From NCBI GenBank assembly GCA_944324665.1, contig CALUXD010000001.1, positions 1 to 64,000 of the forward strand: a stretch of DNA of 64,000 nucleotides. Reading direction: 5' to 3'. Shown here piece by piece: positions 18,057 through 27,870 of this stretch; position 1 is the first letter of the stretch; every line of letters starts with the position of its first letter. A model generated the notes under the pieces. It ran no database searches. It was not told the DNA's origin and worked only from the letters and a program-made list of their open reading frames with translations. The translations under genes were made by a program, and so were the position numbers. This DNA is from Candidatus Proelusimicrobium volucris. Its GTDB lineage: Bacteria; Elusimicrobiota; Elusimicrobia; Elusimicrobiales; Elusimicrobiaceae.

Positions 18057-18320
18057 CTATTTGCTTTCGGCTTTATTCACGGACTTGGCCAAGCGCGATT
18101 TCTTCCTCGCGGCCGCTTTCCAGTGTATTACGCCTTTCTTCGCGGCTTTGTCTAAAGCGGAAGAGGCTTTTGCAACGCTTTCGGCAGTCTTGGTTTTGGC
18201 CACTTCTTTGGCAGCCAAACGAACGACTTTCTTTAAACCCGTATTAGCCGAATTTCTTTTTACGGACTGTCTTTGCGCTTTAAGCGCGCTCGTGTGACGC
18301 CCAGTTTTTAATTTTGCCAT
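18057..18320 (-). CDS. rpsT: 30S ribosomal protein S20
   Basis: An 87-residue, very basic S20, beginning MAKLKTGRHTSALKAQRQSVKRNSAN and with ALDKAAKKGVIHWKAAARKKSRL near the end, the standard helical-hairpin protein that binds 16S rRNA. It is monocistronic: its own terminator follows and about 110 AT-rich bases separate it from holA. Length and sequence are normal for the family. Confidence 0.95.
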   Translation of the reverse strand: MAKLKTGRHTSALKAQRQSVKRNSANTGLKKVVRLAAKEVAKTKTAESVAKASSALDKAAKKGVIHWKAAARKKSRLAKSVNKAESK

Positions 18321-18431
18321 GTTTAATTACCTCTTAAATAAGTATATATATTTTATCTTTTTGTTGTATTTTATGCAATACTTTAATATCCCAGCGACGC
18401 TTTTTCTTTAAAACGCCATCGGGATAGAAAT

Positions 18432-19442
18432 CTATCTGCTTAAAAGCGCAAGAATAACACCCTTTATCTGTATCGACGGCTCTAGTAAAGCACCGCTCTT
18501 AAAGCCCATATCTGTCTCTATTATTTTATCCACAGCACGACATAAAGCCTTTGATGAAGGCATTATATACGCCTTGGCCGCCAAGCGTCCTTCCCAAGGC
18601 ATTAAACCCGCCGCCTGCTGCAAAGCCGCACCCGTAAGACCTGCTTCGCTAAGCCTTTTTATCCTTAACATCTTTAACGCGCAAGCGCTTATTTTATTTA
18701 ACACGCTTATAGGCTCTTCCCCGCCGTCAAGCAGCTTTTGCGCCAGCTTCAGGGCTTCACCCCGATTGCAATCCAATACGGCATTGCTAAGCGCAAAGGG
18801 GTTTTCTTCCTTGTTTAGACCAACACAGGCCAGAACATCTTCCTGACCGACGGTCTTTCCCGCTCTGTCCAACAAATAAAGGGATAGTTTCTCTATCTCC
18901 ATATTTAGGGCCGACAAATCCGCGCCGACTATTTCCTGCAAGAGTATCAAAGCGTCGGGATCGATTTTCAAACCTTTATCGGACAAGTGCTCCTCTATCC
19001 AAGGGCCGAGCTGATTGCTTTTTAATTCGTCGAAGGAAACTATCACGCAGCTGTCCGAGCAGGATTCCTCCAATATTTTATCCTTCTTAAACTTCTTCAC
19101 GTCATTATGCATTATTACAAAGCAAGTGCTTTCCAAGGGGTCGGAAAGATAATTGCATAATGCTTCCAGCGCCGCTTTTTTAAGTTTATCGGCATTATCC
19201 AAAATTATCAAACGTCTTTGGCTGAACACTGGCGCCGTGCCCGCCAAGCTGAGCAAATCGCCCATATCGCAGGAGGAAGCATCCTCTTTTACATAGTTAA
19301 ACTCGTCAGGCGCCAGCAGTTCCCGTATTTTTGAGGCCTCCTCTTTTTTCCGAAACACGTCCTCGCCCGCAAACAAATATACGGGCGCTAAAACGCCTTT
19401 CTTTATATCTTTGGAAAATTGCGAAAAAGTTACTCTTCCCAT
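18432..19442 (-). CDS. holA: DNA polymerase III delta subunit
   Basis: A 336-residue clamp-loader delta subunit. It begins MGRVTFSQFSKDIKKGVLAPVYLFAGEDVFRKKE and has RRLIILDNADKLKK and NEIEKLSLYL-like stretches typical of HolA. It opens the sliding clamp together with tau/gamma and delta'. The start abuts the lptE stop without a gap, and the order leuS-lptE-holA is the same as in E. coli, which supports the call. Confidence 0.9.
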   Translation of the reverse strand: MGRVTFSQFSKDIKKGVLAPVYLFAGEDVFRKKEEASKIRELLAPDEFNYVKEDASSCDMGDLLSLAGTAPVFSQRRLIILDNADKLKKAALEALCNYLSDPLESTCFVIMHNDVKKFKKDKILEESCSDSCVIVSFDELKSNQLGPWIEEHLSDKGLKIDPDALILLQEIVGADLSALNMEIEKLSLYLLDRAGKTVGQEDVLACVGLNKEENPFALSNAVLDCNRGEALKLAQKLLDGGEEPISVLNKISACALKMLRIKRLSEAGLTGAALQQAAGLMPWEGRLAAKAYIMPSSKALCRAVDKIIETDMGFKSGALLEPSIQIKGVILALLSR

Positions 19443-20024
19443 TTATCTTGTTATCGTAGTTTGGTCTTTATTTATCTGCGCCCTTTGGCGTATTTCACTG
19501 CCGACGGAGCCAAAACCTTCTACCGTGCGCTTTACTATCATCTTGGAAAAATTCTTCCACAAATATTCCCTCGCCTGTTCCTCCGTCATACCGCCGGGCA
19601 AAGTGGAAGCCGAATAAGTATATATTTGCTGCAAAGCGGGTTCTTCCCATACGGTCTTTTGCGTTTCTTTGTCTATGAAGCGCACCTTAAGCAATACTTC
19701 CATACGATATACCGTCGGAACCAAACGGGTATCATACTGCACGGGCACGAGGATATATCTTAATATTTCGCCCGCCAATACACCATTGGCCTGCGATTCA
19801 TTGGTAATATTGTAGCTTCCGTTGCGCAGGAACTCGTCCACCACTTCCATGGTAAGGCGGTCTTCCAAGGCAAATACTTCCGTACGGTTGATAAACGGAC
19901 GCACGTGTATCTTGGTTATATGCTGGGGCATAATCTGCGCGTTGGGGCTGTAATACACCGGGGTATCCATCGGCGCGCAGCCAAACGCGAACAAAACAGC
20001 GAAAAAGATAAAATATTTTTTCAT
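19443..20024 (-). CDS. lptE: LptE-type LPS-assembly lipoprotein
   Basis: A 193-residue lipoprotein with lipobox LFAFGC (lipidated Cys at 16), a KIHVRPFINRTEVFALEDRLTMEVVDEFLRNG region and a C-terminal helix, as in LptE/RlpB. LptE plugs LptD in the outer membrane during lipopolysaccharide export. Sequence similarity within this family is weak, so the call leans on the lipobox, size and position between leuS and holA. GGAG precedes the ATG. Confidence 0.82.
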   Translation of the reverse strand: MKKYFIFFAVLFAFGCAPMDTPVYYSPNAQIMPQHITKIHVRPFINRTEVFALEDRLTMEVVDEFLRNGSYNITNESQANGVLAGEILRYILVPVQYDTRLVPTVYRMEVLLKVRFIDKETQKTVWEEPALQQIYTYSASTLPGGMTEEQAREYLWKNFSKMIVKRTVEGFGSVGSEIRQRAQINKDQTTITR

Positions 20025-20031
20025 ATTTCTC

Positions 20032-22551
20032 CTATGACGGCCGCGCCACTATGCTTACCATTTTGCCCGGCACGACTATTATTTTAATTATGTTCTGACC
20101 CTTGAGCAAGTTTTGTATCTTCTCGGAGCCAAGCGCCGCTTTTTCGTGCGCCGCCTTATCGGAATCGGCTGAAAGTTTTACGCGGTCTTTTATCTTGCCG
20201 TTTATCTGTACGCCGATCTCTATTTGCTCCTCCAAAAGCAGGTCTTTATTATAAGAAGGCCAAATCTCGTTCAAGAGGAAAGTTTCATGCCCCGCGTTCT
20301 GCCATATCTCTTCCGTGATATGCGGCGCAAACGGGTGCAGAAGTTTAAGGAAAACCTCAAAGCTGTTCTCGTCAACTTCCTTGTATTTTGAAAGTTCGTT
20401 AAAGTATATCATCAAAGCGGAAACCGCGGTATTGAAGCTGAAGCTTTCTATATCCTCGCTTACTTTCTTTACCGTTTTATGCTTTAAGATTTCAAGCTCT
20501 TTTGGCAGTTTAACGTCCTTTGAAACTTTCAAATCGTCCGCCCAGGAATAAACCCTCTTAAGGAACCTAGATACGCCCTCTATCCCGCGCATATCCCAAG
20601 GTTTGCTGGCGTCGAAGGGGCCCATAAACATCTCATAAGCCCTAAAGGCGTCGGCGCCGTATTCCTTTAGAATGTCGTCGGGGTTGATTACGTTCTTTTT
20701 GGATTTGCTCATCTTCTCTATCATAGAGGTAAGTTTCGCGCCGTTGGCTTTGAGCTTCGGGTTGGCGGGATCGGAGAAGTCTATTTCCTCGTAAGTATGG
20801 TAATTGCCGGCTTCGTCCCTGTAAGAGAACGCCAAAATCATACCCTGATGCCTAAGTTTGGCATAAGGCTCTTTGGTGTGCACCACGCCCAAATCGTAAA
20901 GCACTTTATGCCAAAATCTGGAATAGAGCAAATGCAGTACGGCGTGTTCGGCCCCGCCGATATAGCAGTCCACGGGTCCGTAAGCCTTTTCTATCTCTGG
21001 GTCTACCAAAGCGTTTTGGTTTTTATTGTCCATATACCTGAGATAATACCAGCAGGAACCCGCCCACTGCGGCATGGTATTGGTTTCGCGCTTGGCGGGC
21101 CCGCCGCAATGCGGGCAAGTGGTATTGACCCATTCGGTTATATTGGCCAAAGGCGATTCGCCTGTGCCGCTAGGCTCAAATTTTTCCACTTCGGGCAGTC
21201 TTAACGGGAGTTCGCTTTCAGGCAAAGGCACGACGCCGCATTTTTCGCAATGCACTATCGGGATAGGCTCGCCCCAGTATCTCTGGCGGGAGAACACCCA
21301 ATCGCGCAGGCGGTAAGTCGTCTTGGCTTTGCCAAAGCCCTTTTCCTGCATATATTTGATTATCGCGGCTTTGGACTGTGCCACCCTCATACCGTTTAAA
21401 AAGTCGGAATTTATCAATTCCCCGTCGCCCGTAAACGCTTTTTCCGCTACGCCCTGCTCGCTCTTAATGACCTCTATAATATCCAAACCGAATTTTTTCG
21501 CGAAGGCATAGTCCCTGTCATCATGCGCGGGTACCGCCATTATCGCGCCCGTACCGTACCCGGTAAGCACGTAATCGGCTGTCCATACGGGTATTTTTTT
21601 GCCGTTTAAAGGATTGATGGCATAAGCGCCGGTAAAGACGCCCGTCTTTTCCTTTTCGGCGTCGGCTCTTTCAAATTCGTTTTTGGCGGCGGCCTCTTTG
21701 CGGTAGGCCTCAACCGCGGCTTTTTGCTCGGGCGAGGTTATTTTCTCCACCAATTCGTGCTCTGGCGCCAATACCATATAAGTCGCGCCGAAAAGCGTAT
21801 CTGGCCTGGTGGTGAAAACCCTTATGGTTTCGTCCTTGCCGTCTACCTTAAAATCCACTTCAGCGCCTTCGCTCTTGCCTATCCAGTTGCGCTGCATCAT
21901 CAAAGTGGAGGCGGGCCAATCAAGGCCTTCCAAATCCTCCAGCAAGCGCTCGGCATAAGCGGTGATCTTCAACATCCATTGGCGCAAATTTTTCTTTTCT
22001 ATCGGGGTTTGACAGCGTTCGCAGCGGCCGTTAAATACTTCCTCATTGGCTAGCCCCGTCTTGCAGGAAGGACACCAATTTATAGGCACCGTGCTCTGAT
22101 AGGCCAAACCTTTTTTGTAAAGCTGCAAAAATATCCATTGAGTCCATTTGTAATAATCCGGGTCGGTGGTGTCTATTTCCCTGTCCCAATCGTAAGACAT
22201 GCCGAAAGATTTTATCTGTCTTCTAAAATTATCTATATTTTTCTGCGTGGTAATGCGCGGGTGTACGCCCGTCGCGATAGCGTAATTTTCCGCCGGAAGG
22301 CCGAAAGCGTCCCAACCCATAGGGTGCAGGACGTCGTAACCGTTCATTCTCTTGTATCTGCTGACTATGTCCGAAGCCGTATAACCCTCCGGGTGCCCTA
22401 CGTGGAGGCCTTGGCCCGACGGATACGGAAACATATCCAAACAATAAAACTTCTTGCCCGTTTTGGGTAAACGGGGCGCGGAGAAGAGTTTCGCTTTCTC
22501 CCACCTTTCCTGCTGTTTTTTATCTATTTCTTGAAAATTAGCTATTGCCAT
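20032..22551 (-). CDS. leuS: Leucyl-tRNA synthetase
   Basis: An 839-residue class I synthetase with the HIGH-type motif [16 protein letters not shown] near residue 43, the editing domain ([19 protein letters not shown]), zinc-type cysteines [13 protein letters not shown] and the KMSKS motif [16 protein letters not shown]. Length is normal. No Shine-Dalgarno sequence lies before the ATG. Minus-strand TATAAT at 22560-22565 is eight bases upstream, and a second lies at 22568-22573, so the mRNA may have almost no leader. Confidence 0.96.
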   Translation of the reverse strand: MAIANFQEIDKKQQERWEKAKLFSAPRLPKTGKKFYCLDMFPYPSGQGLHVGHPEGYTASDIVSRYKRMNGYDVLHPMGWDAFGLPAENYAIATGVHPRITTQKNIDNFRRQIKSFGMSYDWDREIDTTDPDYYKWTQWIFLQLYKKGLAYQSTVPINWCPSCKTGLANEEVFNGRCERCQTPIEKKNLRQWMLKITAYAERLLEDLEGLDWPASTLMMQRNWIGKSEGAEVDFKVDGKDETIRVFTTRPDTLFGATYMVLAPEHELVEKITSPEQKAAVEAYRKEAAAKNEFERADAEKEKTGVFTGAYAINPLNGKKIPVWTADYVLTGYGTGAIMAVPAHDDRDYAFAKKFGLDIIEVIKSEQGVAEKAFTGDGELINSDFLNGMRVAQSKAAIIKYMQEKGFGKAKTTYRLRDWVFSRQRYWGEPIPIVHCEKCGVVPLPESELPLRLPEVEKFEPSGTGESPLANITEWVNTTCPHCGGPAKRETNTMPQWAGSCWYYLRYMDNKNQNALVDPEIEKAYGPVDCYIGGAEHAVLHLLYSRFWHKVLYDLGVVHTKEPYAKLRHQGMILAFSYRDEAGNYHTYEEIDFSDPANPKLKANGAKLTSMIEKMSKSKKNVINPDDILKEYGADAFRAYEMFMGPFDASKPWDMRGIEGVSRFLKRVYSWADDLKVSKDVKLPKELEILKHKTVKKVSEDIESFSFNTAVSALMIYFNELSKYKEVDENSFEVFLKLLHPFAPHITEEIWQNAGHETFLLNEIWPSYNKDLLLEEQIEIGVQINGKIKDRVKLSADSDKAAHEKAALGSEKIQNLLKGQNIIKIIVVPGKMVSIVARPS

Positions 22552-22609
22552 AATAGACTATTATAGCATTATACGCGCATACGCGTAAGAGAAAAGCCCT
22601 TAATTCGGA

Positions 22610-23932
22610 TTATTTGTCCATCAGCGCTTTGTTGCGCAAAAGCCTGTGATAGCTTATGGCGAAGCGGTGCACCTCGTCCCTTATTTCCATAATGAGTTTA
22701 AGGGCGGGATCGCTTTTGTCCAGCCTTATGCTTTGGGATTGATGCGGGACGAAGATTTCCTCCTCCCGCTTGGCCAGGGATATGACTTTTATGTCCAGGC
22801 CAGCCTCTTTCACCGCTTCCAGCGCGAAGGAAAGCTGCCCCTTGCCGCCGTCTATCAAAAACAAATCCGGGCGATTGTGTTCCGGCAGTTGTTTTATCTG
22901 TTCTATGCGCCTTAGGACGCTTTCTTTCATCATAAGGAAATCGTCTCCGCCCGTTTCCGGCAGTTCCGATTTTATTTTAAAGCGTCTGTAATGGGCTTTG
23001 TATTTTTCCCCGTCCACAAAGCAGACCATTCCGCCCACAGCCTGTCGGCCGTAGAGATGGGAATTGTCAAAGGCCTCTATATGGCGGATAATTTTATCGG
23101 AACGCAAAATCTCGCTCAAGCGTTTAAGTTTGTCCGCGGCTTCGATTTTCTTTTCCAGTTTATCATCTTGGTAACGGCTGACTTTTATACGCTCGCGCAT
23201 GTGGTCCATCGCGCGGGCGAAATCGCGGAATTTTGCCGCCTTTTCATACTCCATAGCTTTGGCGGCCTCGCGCATTTGCTTAAGGGATTCCTCCTTAAAA
23301 GAAGAAAAGTCGCCGCGCAGAAACATTGAAGCGCGCTCCGCTATTTCCCGATATTGTTTATAACTTATTTTCCCGCGGCATGGCGCGGGGCACTGATCGG
23401 TGTGGTAGTATATACAGGAAAGAGATTTCTTTTCGGCCAAAGGTTTCGCCCTGCTGAAAGACCATTTGCACGGTCTTAAGGGGGCGTATTTGTCCTTCCA
23501 CAAAAAATGCATCAGCCGCTTTACGTTAGATACCTTGGGATACGGCCCGAAATATTCCGCCCCGTCGGGCAGAACTTTCCTGGTTAGAGTAAGACGCGGA
23601 TAATCTTCCTGCATGGTAAGTTTTATCCAAGGATAGGTTTTATCGTCCTTTAAAAGGCTGTTGAAAAACGGCTTATACTTTTTTATCAGCTTATTTTCCA
23701 ATATCAAAGCATCGCGCTCGCTCACGCATACGATAAAATCTATCTTGGCTATCAGGGGTACAAGGCTGGGTATCTTCCAGCCGCGGCTGTTCTCCGCGCC
23801 CGTCTGGAAGTACTGATGCACGCGGTTATATATATTTATCGCTTTGCCCACGTATATTACCGTTCCCGAGGCGTCTTTCATTATATAGACGCCAGGCTCC
23901 TTAGGCAAAAGGTTTAAATTAAGTTCCGCCAA
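22610..23932 (-). CDS. uvrC: UvrC-like excinuclease subunit lacking the C-terminal HhH domain
   Basis: A 440-residue UvrC. The GIY-YIG nuclease is at the N-terminus (KEPGVYIMKDASG, VIYVGKAINIYNRV), followed by the cysteine cluster CIYYHTDQCPAPC, a UVR motif (AMEYEKAAKFRD) and the RNase-H-like nuclease (EAFDNSHLYG, LIDGGKGQLSFA, DEVHRFAISYHR). It stops right after DEVHRFAISYHRLLRNK, so the usual tandem helix-hairpin-helix DNA-binding end is missing (E. coli UvrC is about 610 residues). I start at TTG 23932, preceded by GGGGGGAT; the longer reading frame runs through a strong terminator hairpin. The overall role is nucleotide excision repair. Confidence 0.85.
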   Translation of the reverse strand: MAELNLNLLPKEPGVYIMKDASGTVIYVGKAINIYNRVHQYFQTGAENSRGWKIPSLVPLIAKIDFIVCVSERDALILENKLIKKYKPFFNSLLKDDKTYPWIKLTMQEDYPRLTLTRKVLPDGAEYFGPYPKVSNVKRLMHFLWKDKYAPLRPCKWSFSRAKPLAEKKSLSCIYYHTDQCPAPCRGKISYKQYREIAERASMFLRGDFSSFKEESLKQMREAAKAMEYEKAAKFRDFARAMDHMRERIKVSRYQDDKLEKKIEAADKLKRLSEILRSDKIIRHIEAFDNSHLYGRQAVGGMVCFVDGEKYKAHYRRFKIKSELPETGGDDFLMMKESVLRRIEQIKQLPEHNRPDLFLIDGGKGQLSFALEAVKEAGLDIKVISLAKREEEIFVPHQSQSIRLDKSDPALKLIMEIRDEVHRFAISYHRLLRNKALMDK

Positions 23933-23959
23933 AAAAATATCCCCCCCGCAAATATTTCC

Positions 23960-23997
23960 AAAAAAGGCTCGGCGCTTATATCGGCGCCGAGCCTTTT
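23960..23997 (-). terminator. Terminator of the PIN-PhoH gene
   Basis: A 10-bp stem GGCTCGGCGC / GCGCCGAGCC, with six T following on the minus strand. It lies only 28 bases before the uvrC start, so it may also act on uvrC leader transcripts. Confidence 0.85.
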
Positions 23998-24080
23998 CCG
24001 TTCTTAAAGCCTTTTTGCAAGCGGAGTATCCGCCCGCCGACATATCATATCTATTATATCAATATCCCGATACTATATGC

Positions 24081-25400
24081 CTAAAGCAGCTTGCCAGCCA
24101 AATCCGCCAAGTTGCTGCGTTCCGTCTTGGTAAAGGTGATATGCCCGTAAGTCTTTTGGCCTTTAAACCTCTCAACCAGATAGGTAAGGCCGTTAGATTC
24201 CACGTCCAAATACGGCGTATCTATCTGATACGGATCGCCCGTTACCACAACTTTCGTACCCTCGCCCGCGCGGGAAAGGATAGTCTTTATCTCGTGCGGC
24301 GTCAGGTTCTGGGCGTCGTCGACTATCATATACTGCTTGGGCAGGGTGCGCCCGCGGATATGCGTGACGGATGCCACCTCCAATTTGCCGCTGGTGGTAA
24401 GATAGCGTACTTCTTCTTCGCCGTCTTCCGGATTCTTCTTATTGGCGAGGAAGCTCAAATTATCGTGTATGGCACCCATCCACGCTTCCAGCTTTTCTTC
24501 CATAGTGCCCGGCAAAAAGCCCAAATCCTTGCCGACGGGCACTATCGGGCGGCAGACCAAAAGGCGGCGGTAAGTTTCGTCGTCAAAAGTCCTGTGCAGG
24601 CCCGTAGCCAACGTGATAAGCGTCTTGCCCGTACCGGCGGTGCCGACCAGCGTCACGAGGTCTATCCTATCGTCCAGCAAAAGCTCCATCGCGAAACGCT
24701 GTTCCTTATTTAAGGGTTTTATTCCCCAAACGACAGGCTCCTGCGAATTAAGAAGTTTAAGCATATCTCCGTTAGGCGTAACACGGCCCACGGCTGATTT
24801 CTTGCTGCCGTCATTACTTTTTAAAATCAAAAACTCGTTGGGATAATAATCGCCCTGTTTGAGCGCAAGTTCTTTATTTTTATAAAACTCATCTATTTTA
24901 TCGGGCGAAATTTCCACTTCCCTGCTGCCCAAATAAAGTTCGTTATATTTAACTTTATCGGCGTTATAGTCCTGCGCGTCCACGCCGATGGCTTCCGCCT
25001 TTATCCTCAAGTTGGTGTCTTTGGATACTATTATAACGGGCTTATGGTTACTCTTGGAGCCTTCCTTCTTATGGTAAAAATAAGCGGTGTTTAAAATATC
25101 ATTGTCGGCTTTATGAAAGGTAAAGCCTGTAGGCAAAATATTTTCTTTGGGGAATTCCACCTTCAAAGTGCCGCCGCCTTCCAGTTTGACGCCTTGGCCT
25201 AGTTTTCCTTTCTTGCGAAGTTCGTCCAAATGCCTGGAAACCAGCCTCGCGTTCTTCCCCCTTTCATCGGCCAGCGTTTTGAAGTTGTCAAGCTCCTCTA
25301 TAACAATCATAGGAATAACTATGTCGTTATCGGCGAACCTATCAAGCGCCTGCGGATCGTGCAGAAGAACATTGGTATCAATGATGTAGATTTTTTTCAT
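24081..25400 (-). CDS. PIN domain-PhoH ATPase fusion (PhoH2/YlaK type)
   Basis: A 439-residue protein with an N-terminal PIN RNase domain (MKKIYIIDTNVLLHDP, EELDNFK, and KDTNLRIKAEAIGVDAQDY) and a C-terminal PhoH ATPase (VGTAGTGKTLITLATGL Walker A, YMIVDDAQNLTPHEIK Walker B). PhoH2 proteins are RNA helicase/nucleases, sometimes toxin-antitoxin linked. I use the ATG at 25400, preceded by GAGGAGG; 79 extra upstream codons in frame do not resemble the family and overlap the promoter. It is monocistronic with its own promoter and terminator. Confidence 0.9.
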   Translation of the reverse strand: MKKIYIIDTNVLLHDPQALDRFADNDIVIPMIVIEELDNFKTLADERGKNARLVSRHLDELRKKGKLGQGVKLEGGGTLKVEFPKENILPTGFTFHKADNDILNTAYFYHKKEGSKSNHKPVIIVSKDTNLRIKAEAIGVDAQDYNADKVKYNELYLGSREVEISPDKIDEFYKNKELALKQGDYYPNEFLILKSNDGSKKSAVGRVTPNGDMLKLLNSQEPVVWGIKPLNKEQRFAMELLLDDRIDLVTLVGTAGTGKTLITLATGLHRTFDDETYRRLLVCRPIVPVGKDLGFLPGTMEEKLEAWMGAIHDNLSFLANKKNPEDGEEEVRYLTTSGKLEVASVTHIRGRTLPKQYMIVDDAQNLTPHEIKTILSRAGEGTKVVVTGDPYQIDTPYLDVESNGLTYLVERFKGQKTYGHITFTKTERSNLADLAGKLL

Positions 25401-25440
25401 TGTATGGGCCTCCTCGGCGAAATTACCTTCCCTTAAACAA

Positions 25441-25469
25441 ATTATAAACCGTAATTTTCCGCTTGTAAA
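25441..25469 (-). promoter_or_regulatory. Promoter of the PIN-PhoH gene
   Basis: Minus-strand TTTACA (25464-25469), 17-bp spacer and a perfect TATAAT (25441-25446). The leader is about 34 bases and includes the strong ribosome binding site. Confidence 0.65.
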
Positions 25470-25499
25470 GTGTTTCGCGCATATTGTAGCATATTGAAG

Positions 25500-27860
25500 A
25501 TGAACAGATATCTTTGTATTCACGGACACTTTTACCAACCGCCGCGCGAGAACCCTTGGATAGACGAAATAGAAATACAGGAAAGCGCGCGGCCTTTCAA
25601 GAATTGGAACGAACGCATCAGCGCGGAGTGTTACCACGCCAATGCCTATGCCAGGATTTTCAATAATCGCGGGCAGATAAAAGACATCGTAAACAATTAC
25701 TCAAAAATAAGTTTCAACTTCGGCCCGACTTTGCTTTCCTGGCTGGAAAAACACGACAAGGAAACCTATCAGGCCATCTTGACCGCAGACGAAAAAAGCA
25801 AGGAAAACTTCGGCGGACACGGCAGCGCCATAGCGCAAGTATACAACCACATAATTATGCCTTTGGCCGACGACAGGGATAAACTGACTCAAATAATTTG
25901 GGGGATAAGAGATTTTGAGCTGCGTTTTAAAAGAAAGCCCGAAGGCATGTGGCTTGCCGAAACGGCGGTAAACACCAAAACGCTGGAGCTTCTCGCCGAG
26001 AACGACATTAAATTTACCATACTGGCGCCCAGCCAATGCGCCGCCATACGCAAAATAGGCGATAAAGACTGGAGGAGCCAAAGCGGCGCGAAAGTGCCGC
26101 CCTATAAACCTTATTGGTGCAATCTGCCCTCTGGCAAGAAAATAGCTTTGTTCTTTTACGACGGGCCAATCTCGCAGGGCATAGCCTTCGGCGACACTTT
26201 AAGAAGCGGGGAAAAATTCGCCGCGCGTTTACTTTCGGTGTTTCAGCCTACAAACGAACCACAGCTTGTCCATATCGCCACCGACGGCGAAACTTACGGC
26301 CATCACCAAAAATTCGCGGAAATGGCACTTGCTTACTGCATAGATTATATCGAACACAACAAGCTTGCCAATATGACCGTATACGGCCAGTACTTGGAAA
26401 TGTTCCCGCCTCAAGAGGAAGCCAAAATTTTCGAAAATACGGCCTGGAGCTGCGCGCACGGCGTCGGCCGATGGGAAAACGACTGCGGCTGCAACAGCGG
26501 CGGGCACCCCGGCTGGAATCAACAATGGCGCAACCCTTTAAGGAAAGCTTTGGACTTCGTAAGAGATTCTTTGCGCCAAACTTTCGAGCAAAAAGGACCT
26601 CTCTACTTTAAGGATATTTGGACCGCGCGCAACGCCTATATAGAAGTTATAGAGAACAGGGACAAGGCGGAACAATTCCTTAAGGAGTACGGCACGCAGC
26701 AGGCTTTGCAGGAGGCTTCAAGCGCGCTTAAACTTATGGAGATGCAGAGAAACACCCTCCTGATGTATACCAGCTGCGGGTGGTTCTTTGACGAAATATC
26801 CGGCATAGAAACCGTACAGATTATGGCCTATGCCAAAAGGGCGATAGAATATAACAAAGCCCTAACCGGCCAAGATATAGAGGAAGAATTCGTAAACAAG
26901 CTCGCGCTCGCGCCCAGTAACATAAAAACTTTCGGCAACGGCGCCAATGTATACGACGCTTTGGTAAAGCCTTTGCAGGTGGATATGAGAAAGGCGGCGA
27001 TAAACTACGCCATTTCCTATCTGCTGGACGAAATGCTCTTCGGCGATTCCATTTATTCCTATAATATCACCAACCACAAAGCCGAAGTTACAAGACAAGG
27101 CAAAGCCAAATTGGTAACCGGTTACGGAGTATTTACCTCCCGTCTTACTTTGGACAGCCGCTCAATAAGTTTCGCCGTATTGCATACCGAAGGCGACGAT
27201 ATAACCGCGGGCGCAATTTACGGAAAGACGGACAATCTGGAGCAAATCAAAGAGGCTTTCATCTTCGGCGATATTGAAAACTGCAAAGCCTTGATAAAGG
27301 CGTCTTTCGTCGACGTAATGAGCATTAAAGATTTGCTGAAAGGCAAACAGGGGCAGATATTGGCACAAGCGGTGGAAAATTCAAAAAAGAGAATCCGCAA
27401 TTCCTACTCAACATTATTCGAACAGGAAAAAGGTATTTTCAATTATCTCTACCGTTTGAACTTACCGATGCCGGATTTATTTGTAAATCTGTCGGCCTTC
27501 GCAATAAATCAGAATATTAAAACAGAACTGAAGAAAGACCCAGTCAATACCGCCAAAATAGCCGAACTTTTGAACTACTTCGACAAAATGCCCGGCAAAT
27601 TGGAAAAGGACGGCATCAATAAGATACTTACCAAAAAGCTCAAATTGATGACGGAGGCTTTCAACACAGATCCGCTGGATCTGAACAAAAGTTCGAAGAT
27701 GATAGAACTGCTTTCTTTTGCGGAGATGTTCAATTTCCCGATAGATTTGTCTTTCGCGCAGAATACGGTATTTTCCGTATATAAAAATTTACCGGAACAC
27801 ATCAAGCAAAACCAGTTGATAAAGGTATTATGCCTTAAACTAAACTTAAATTTAGATTAG
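25500..27860 (+). CDS. GH57-like glycoside hydrolase with DUF3536
   Basis: A 786-residue cytoplasmic protein. The N-terminal half opens with MNRYLCIHGHFYQPPRENPW and has GMWLAETAVNTKTLELL and HIATDGETYGHHQKFAEMAL, typical of the GH57 polysaccharide-deacetylase-like barrel. The C-terminal half matches the DUF3536 companion domain. GH57 enzymes act on alpha-glucans (amylase, glucanotransferase or branching), but the substrate of this subgroup is not established. I start at the ATG at 25500; a GTG at 25470 adds ten residues without a ribosome binding site. There is no clear Shine-Dalgarno sequence; TAGCAT at 25487-25492 is seven bases upstream. NfnB follows eleven bases later. Confidence 0.87.
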   Translation: MNRYLCIHGHFYQPPRENPWIDEIEIQESARPFKNWNERISAECYHANAYARIFNNRGQIKDIVNNYSKISFNFGPTLLSWLEKHDKETYQAILTADEKSKENFGGHGSAIAQVYNHIIMPLADDRDKLTQIIWGIRDFELRFKRKPEGMWLAETAVNTKTLELLAENDIKFTILAPSQCAAIRKIGDKDWRSQSGAKVPPYKPYWCNLPSGKKIALFFYDGPISQGIAFGDTLRSGEKFAARLLSVFQPTNEPQLVHIATDGETYGHHQKFAEMALAYCIDYIEHNKLANMTVYGQYLEMFPPQEEAKIFENTAWSCAHGVGRWENDCGCNSGGHPGWNQQWRNPLRKALDFVRDSLRQTFEQKGPLYFKDIWTARNAYIEVIENRDKAEQFLKEYGTQQALQEASSALKLMEMQRNTLLMYTSCGWFFDEISGIETVQIMAYAKRAIEYNKALTGQDIEEEFVNKLALAPSNIKTFGNGANVYDALVKPLQVDMRKAAINYAISYLLDEMLFGDSIYSYNITNHKAEVTRQGKAKLVTGYGVFTSRLTLDSRSISFAVLHTEGDDITAGAIYGKTDNLEQIKEAFIFGDIENCKALIKASFVDVMSIKDLLKGKQGQILAQAVENSKKRIRNSYSTLFEQEKGIFNYLYRLNLPMPDLFVNLSAFAINQNIKTELKKDPVNTAKIAELLNYFDKMPGKLEKDGINKILTKKLKLMTEAFNTDPLDLNKSSKMIELLSFAEMFNFPIDLSFAQNTVFSVYKNLPEHIKQNQLIKVLCLKLNLNLD

Positions 27861-27870
27861 GAGAGTAAAA

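Noticed and set aside
23933-24043. Longer UvrC start at 24043
   Set aside because: The added 37 codons cross a strong terminator hairpin and do not resemble UvrC.
25401-25637. Longer PIN-PhoH start at 25637
   Set aside because: The added 79 residues cover the gene's promoter and the divergent GH57 start; the PIN domain begins at the ATG at 25400 after GAGGAGG.
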